Source: Rhodocyclales bacterium
GTDB taxonomy: Bacteria > Pseudomonadota > Gammaproteobacteria > Burkholderiales > Rhodocyclaceae
Reading direction: 5' to 3'
Assembly (NCBI GenBank): GCA_021413665.1
Contig: JAIOPW010000058.1
Coordinates: 1-7,866 of the forward strand
Length of the DNA: 7,866 nt
In this document: piece after piece, positions 6,995 to 7,866 of the stretch
Layout of the letters: the number at the start of each line of letters is the position of its first letter
How positions within the stretch are numbered: the stretch's first letter is position 1
Program-made: the position numbers and the translations under genes
Notes under the pieces: generated by a model
Told to the model about the DNA's origin: nothing
Database searches by the model: none
Seen by the model: only the letters and a program-made list of their open reading frames with translations

Positions 6995-7396
6995 TCAGCC
7001 TGGCTGCGCAGGCACCTCGCGCTTGCTGCCGTCATCGTTTATGGCGACGTAGGTGAATTGCGCCTCGGTGACCTTGACCACCACTGGGTTGGCCGGGTGG
7101 CGCTCGGCAAAGACCTGGATGTCCACGGTGATCGAGGTGCGGCCGACCTTCACGATTTCGGCGTAGAAGCTGACGATGTCGCCGACCGAGATCGGCTGCT
7201 TGAAGAGGAAGGAATTCACCGCCACGGTGGCGATGCGGCCGCGCGCCCGGCGCATGGCGGGAATTGCCGCGGCGACGTCGCATTGCGCCATGACCCAGCC
7301 GCCGAAGATGTCGCCGTTGCCGTTCATGTCCGCCGGCATCGGCATCACCCGCAGCACCGGTTCGCGACCCGGGATCTTGACGCCTTCGTGGCCCAT
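6995..7396 (-). CDS. Hotdog-fold acyl-CoA thioesterase, YciA-like
   Basis: Enzymes of this family hydrolyse acyl-CoA thioesters to free acid and CoA in the cytosol. The 133-aa product has the expected length for a single hotdog domain. Near the N-terminus it shows the family signature PADMNGNGDIFGGWVMAQCD (21-40), which includes the hotdog helix and Asp40 at the position of the catalytic acidic residue. Later segments VNSFLFKQPISVGD and the strand TSITVDIQVFAE fit the acyl-CoA hydrolase pattern. ATG at 7396 is chosen because GGAGGA lies 5 nt upstream. A TTG at 7411 would extend the frame but lies upstream of that site. The gene is followed after 7 nt by the hybrid kinase on the same strand, so the two are probably co-transcribed, although no functional link is evident from sequence. 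Substrate range cannot be read from sequence. Confidence 0.92.
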   Translation of the reverse strand: MGHEGVKIPGREPVLRVMPMPADMNGNGDIFGGWVMAQCDVAAAIPAMRRARGRIATVAVNSFLFKQPISVGDIVSFYAEIVKVGRTSITVDIQVFAERHPANPVVVKVTEAQFTYVAINDDGSKREVPAQPG

Positions 7397-7401
7397 CGGA
7401 G

Positions 7402-7407
7402 TCCTCC
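7402..7407 (-). promoter_or_regulatory. Strong Shine-Dalgarno site of the thioesterase gene
   Basis: The - strand reads GGAGGA, separated by 5 nt from the ATG at 7396. It is the best ribosome binding site in the window and fixes the thioesterase start at 7396 rather than at the upstream TTG. Confidence 0.85.
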
Positions 7408-7434
7408 GCAATTTATGCGATTCGTCGAACGCAC

Positions 7435-7440
7435 AGTATA
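7435..7440 (-). promoter_or_regulatory. Candidate -10 element for the thioesterase-kinase unit
   Basis: The - strand reads TATACT, five of six bases matching the sigma-70 -10 consensus. It lies about 40 nt before the thioesterase ATG, giving a short 5' leader that includes the Shine-Dalgarno site. No good -35 hexamer is found 16-18 nt upstream. This is the AT-richest stretch between the divergent genes, so a promoter here is plausible but unproven. Confidence 0.3.
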
Positions 7441-7472
7441 TGGCGCGCGGACTGGATGAAACCGCTTTGCAC

Positions 7473-7478
7473 TATAGT
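7473..7478 (+). promoter_or_regulatory. Candidate -10 element for the leader ORF and transporter
   Basis: TATAGT matches five of six bases of the sigma-70 -10 consensus and lies 37 nt before the ATG of the small ORF at 7516. No convincing -35 is present at the usual distance. With the - strand TATACT it would form a compact divergent promoter region between 7435 and 7478. Confidence 0.28.
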
Positions 7479-7515
7479 CGGGGCTGGACTTGGAGCCTAC
7501 GTCGGCAGGACCTCA

Positions 7516-7626
7516 ATGCGGCAAGTCATCGAATCCGGGAGCGGGACCGAGCGCGCCAGCCAGGTGCCAGCGGCCTGGTGCGTGGCCGCCATGCCGGAAG
7601 TCGGCGCCGGCGGAACGGCGATTTGA
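7516..7626 (+). CDS. Possible 36-aa leader ORF coupled to the transporter gene
   Basis: A small open frame begins with ATG at 7516, with AGGA (7507-7510) ideally placed 5 nt upstream. It ends in TGA at 7624-7626, which overlaps the ATG of the next gene by one base (TGATG). The 36-residue product starts MRQVIESGSG, contains an AAWCVAAM segment, and matches no family I recognise. It has no clear membrane segment and no run of one amino acid like that of a classic attenuator leader. Its Shine-Dalgarno site is better than that of the transporter, and the overlap is typical of translational coupling, so it may be a leader cistron. It could also be a chance frame in a 5' leader. Confidence 0.35.
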   Translation: MRQVIESGSGTERASQVPAAWCVAAMPEVGAGGTAI

Positions 7627-7866
7627 TGTCCCACGCGCGGGCGGTTGCGCTGATGGTGCTGGTCACCCTGCTCTGGAGCATCGCCGGCGTCGTCACCCGA
7701 CACCTGGATGCCGCGCGCAGCTTCGAGCTCACCTTCTGGCGCAGCGGCTTCAATGCGCTGGCGCTGGTCATTGCGCTCGGCGCGCTGCGCGGTGCGGCCG
7801 CATGGCGGGGCATCCTCGGCGGCAACCGTGCGATCTGGATTTCGGGTCTGTGCTGGAGCGTGATGT
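7626..7866 (+). CDS. EamA/DMT-superfamily transporter, N-terminal part (cut by window end)
   Basis: Only the first 80 codons are present. The frame starts at ATG 7626 and stays open to the window edge. The translation begins MSHARAVALMVLVTLLWSIA and has a hydrophobic first helix at about 7-23, then GVVTRHLDAA and FELTFWRSGFNALAL. A second helix runs from about 41 to 55, and the start of a third is seen at 70-80. The LLW...VVTRHL...FWR pattern is typical of the first repeat of EamA/DMT inner-membrane metabolite transporters, which have ten helices in two repeats. The substrate cannot be inferred. The ATG overlaps the stop of the upstream small ORF by one base; its own Shine-Dalgarno match (CGGAA) is weak. 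An in-frame GTG at 7578 is possible but would add an Arg-rich segment unlike a transporter N-terminus. Confidence 0.82.
   Translation, partial: MSHARAVALMVLVTLLWSIAGVVTRHLDAARSFELTFWRSGFNALALVIALGALRGAAAWRGILGGNRAIWISGLCWSVM

Larger units (their letters stand above)
7397..7515. other. Divergent intergenic region
   Basis: This stretch separates the - strand thioesterase unit from the + strand leader ORF and transporter. It holds the thioesterase Shine-Dalgarno site, the two weak -10 candidates listed separately, and the AGGA site of the small ORF at 7507-7510. It is less GC-rich than the genes around it, especially at 7410-7480. I see no RNA gene, clear operator palindrome or intrinsic terminator in it. 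It is the only place in the window where new transcripts obviously need to start. Confidence 0.6.

Noticed and set aside
4885..7056. A 723-codon open frame on the + strand opposite the kinase gene
   Set aside because: It lies entirely antisense to a kinase whose domains and catalytic motifs are complete. Its translation is rich in His, Asp, Gln and Arg without any domain pattern, as expected for the mirror frame of a GC-rich gene.
7453..7471. A possible sigma-54 promoter (TGG...TTGCA) upstream of the transporter
   Set aside because: The GG and GC elements are 3 nt too far apart for the -24/-12 spacing.
7560..7578. CCAGG/CCTGG inverted repeat inside the small ORF as a possible attenuator
   Set aside because: It has a 5-bp stem only, no T-tract, and no competing structure that I could identify.

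Overview
The window is GC-rich (by eye above 60 %), densely coded and shows no sign of recent transfer at the gene level. Protein style suggests a betaproteobacterium, perhaps of the Rhodocyclales/Azoarcus-Thauera-Dechloromonas kind: a cheR-cheB-cheD adaptation block, an HDOD protein, a Cache-PAS-PAS hybrid kinase and a YciA-like thioesterase. This placement is inference from general family resemblance; no marker gene is present.

Layout. On the + strand, 81-3468 holds four closely spaced genes that look like the end of a chemotaxis operon: cheR (receptor methyltransferase), cheB (receptor methylesterase/deamidase with receiver domain), cheD (receptor glutamine deamidase) and an HDOD-domain protein. 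Gaps are 2, 25 and 22 nt. On the - strand, 7396-3469 holds a two-gene unit: a 133-aa hotdog acyl-CoA thioesterase with a strong Shine-Dalgarno site, followed after 7 nt by a 1172-aa hybrid sensor histidine kinase (TM-dCache-TM-HAMP-PAS-PAS-HisKA-HATPase-REC-HPt). The two units converge with no gap: the two stop codons sit back to back as TGATCA. At 7397-7515 is a divergent intergenic region. After it, on the + strand, come a possible 36-codon leader ORF and the first 80 codons of an EamA/DMT-family transporter that runs off the window.

How the genes work together. CheR, CheB and CheD are the adaptation enzymes of chemotaxis, adding and removing methyl groups and deamidating glutamines on chemoreceptors. 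CheA, CheW, CheY and receptors are not in the window and are expected upstream or elsewhere. The HDOD protein is probably a signalling adaptor. The hybrid kinase carries a complete internal His-Asp-His phosphorelay but no output domain, so its final response regulator must lie outside the window.

The most unusual sequence feature is a perfect 22-bp inverted repeat with a 2-nt centre (3823-3868), lying in frame in the REC-HPt linker of the kinase gene. I see no undescribed multi-gene system here; the genes belong to recognisable families, and the notable points are local architecture.
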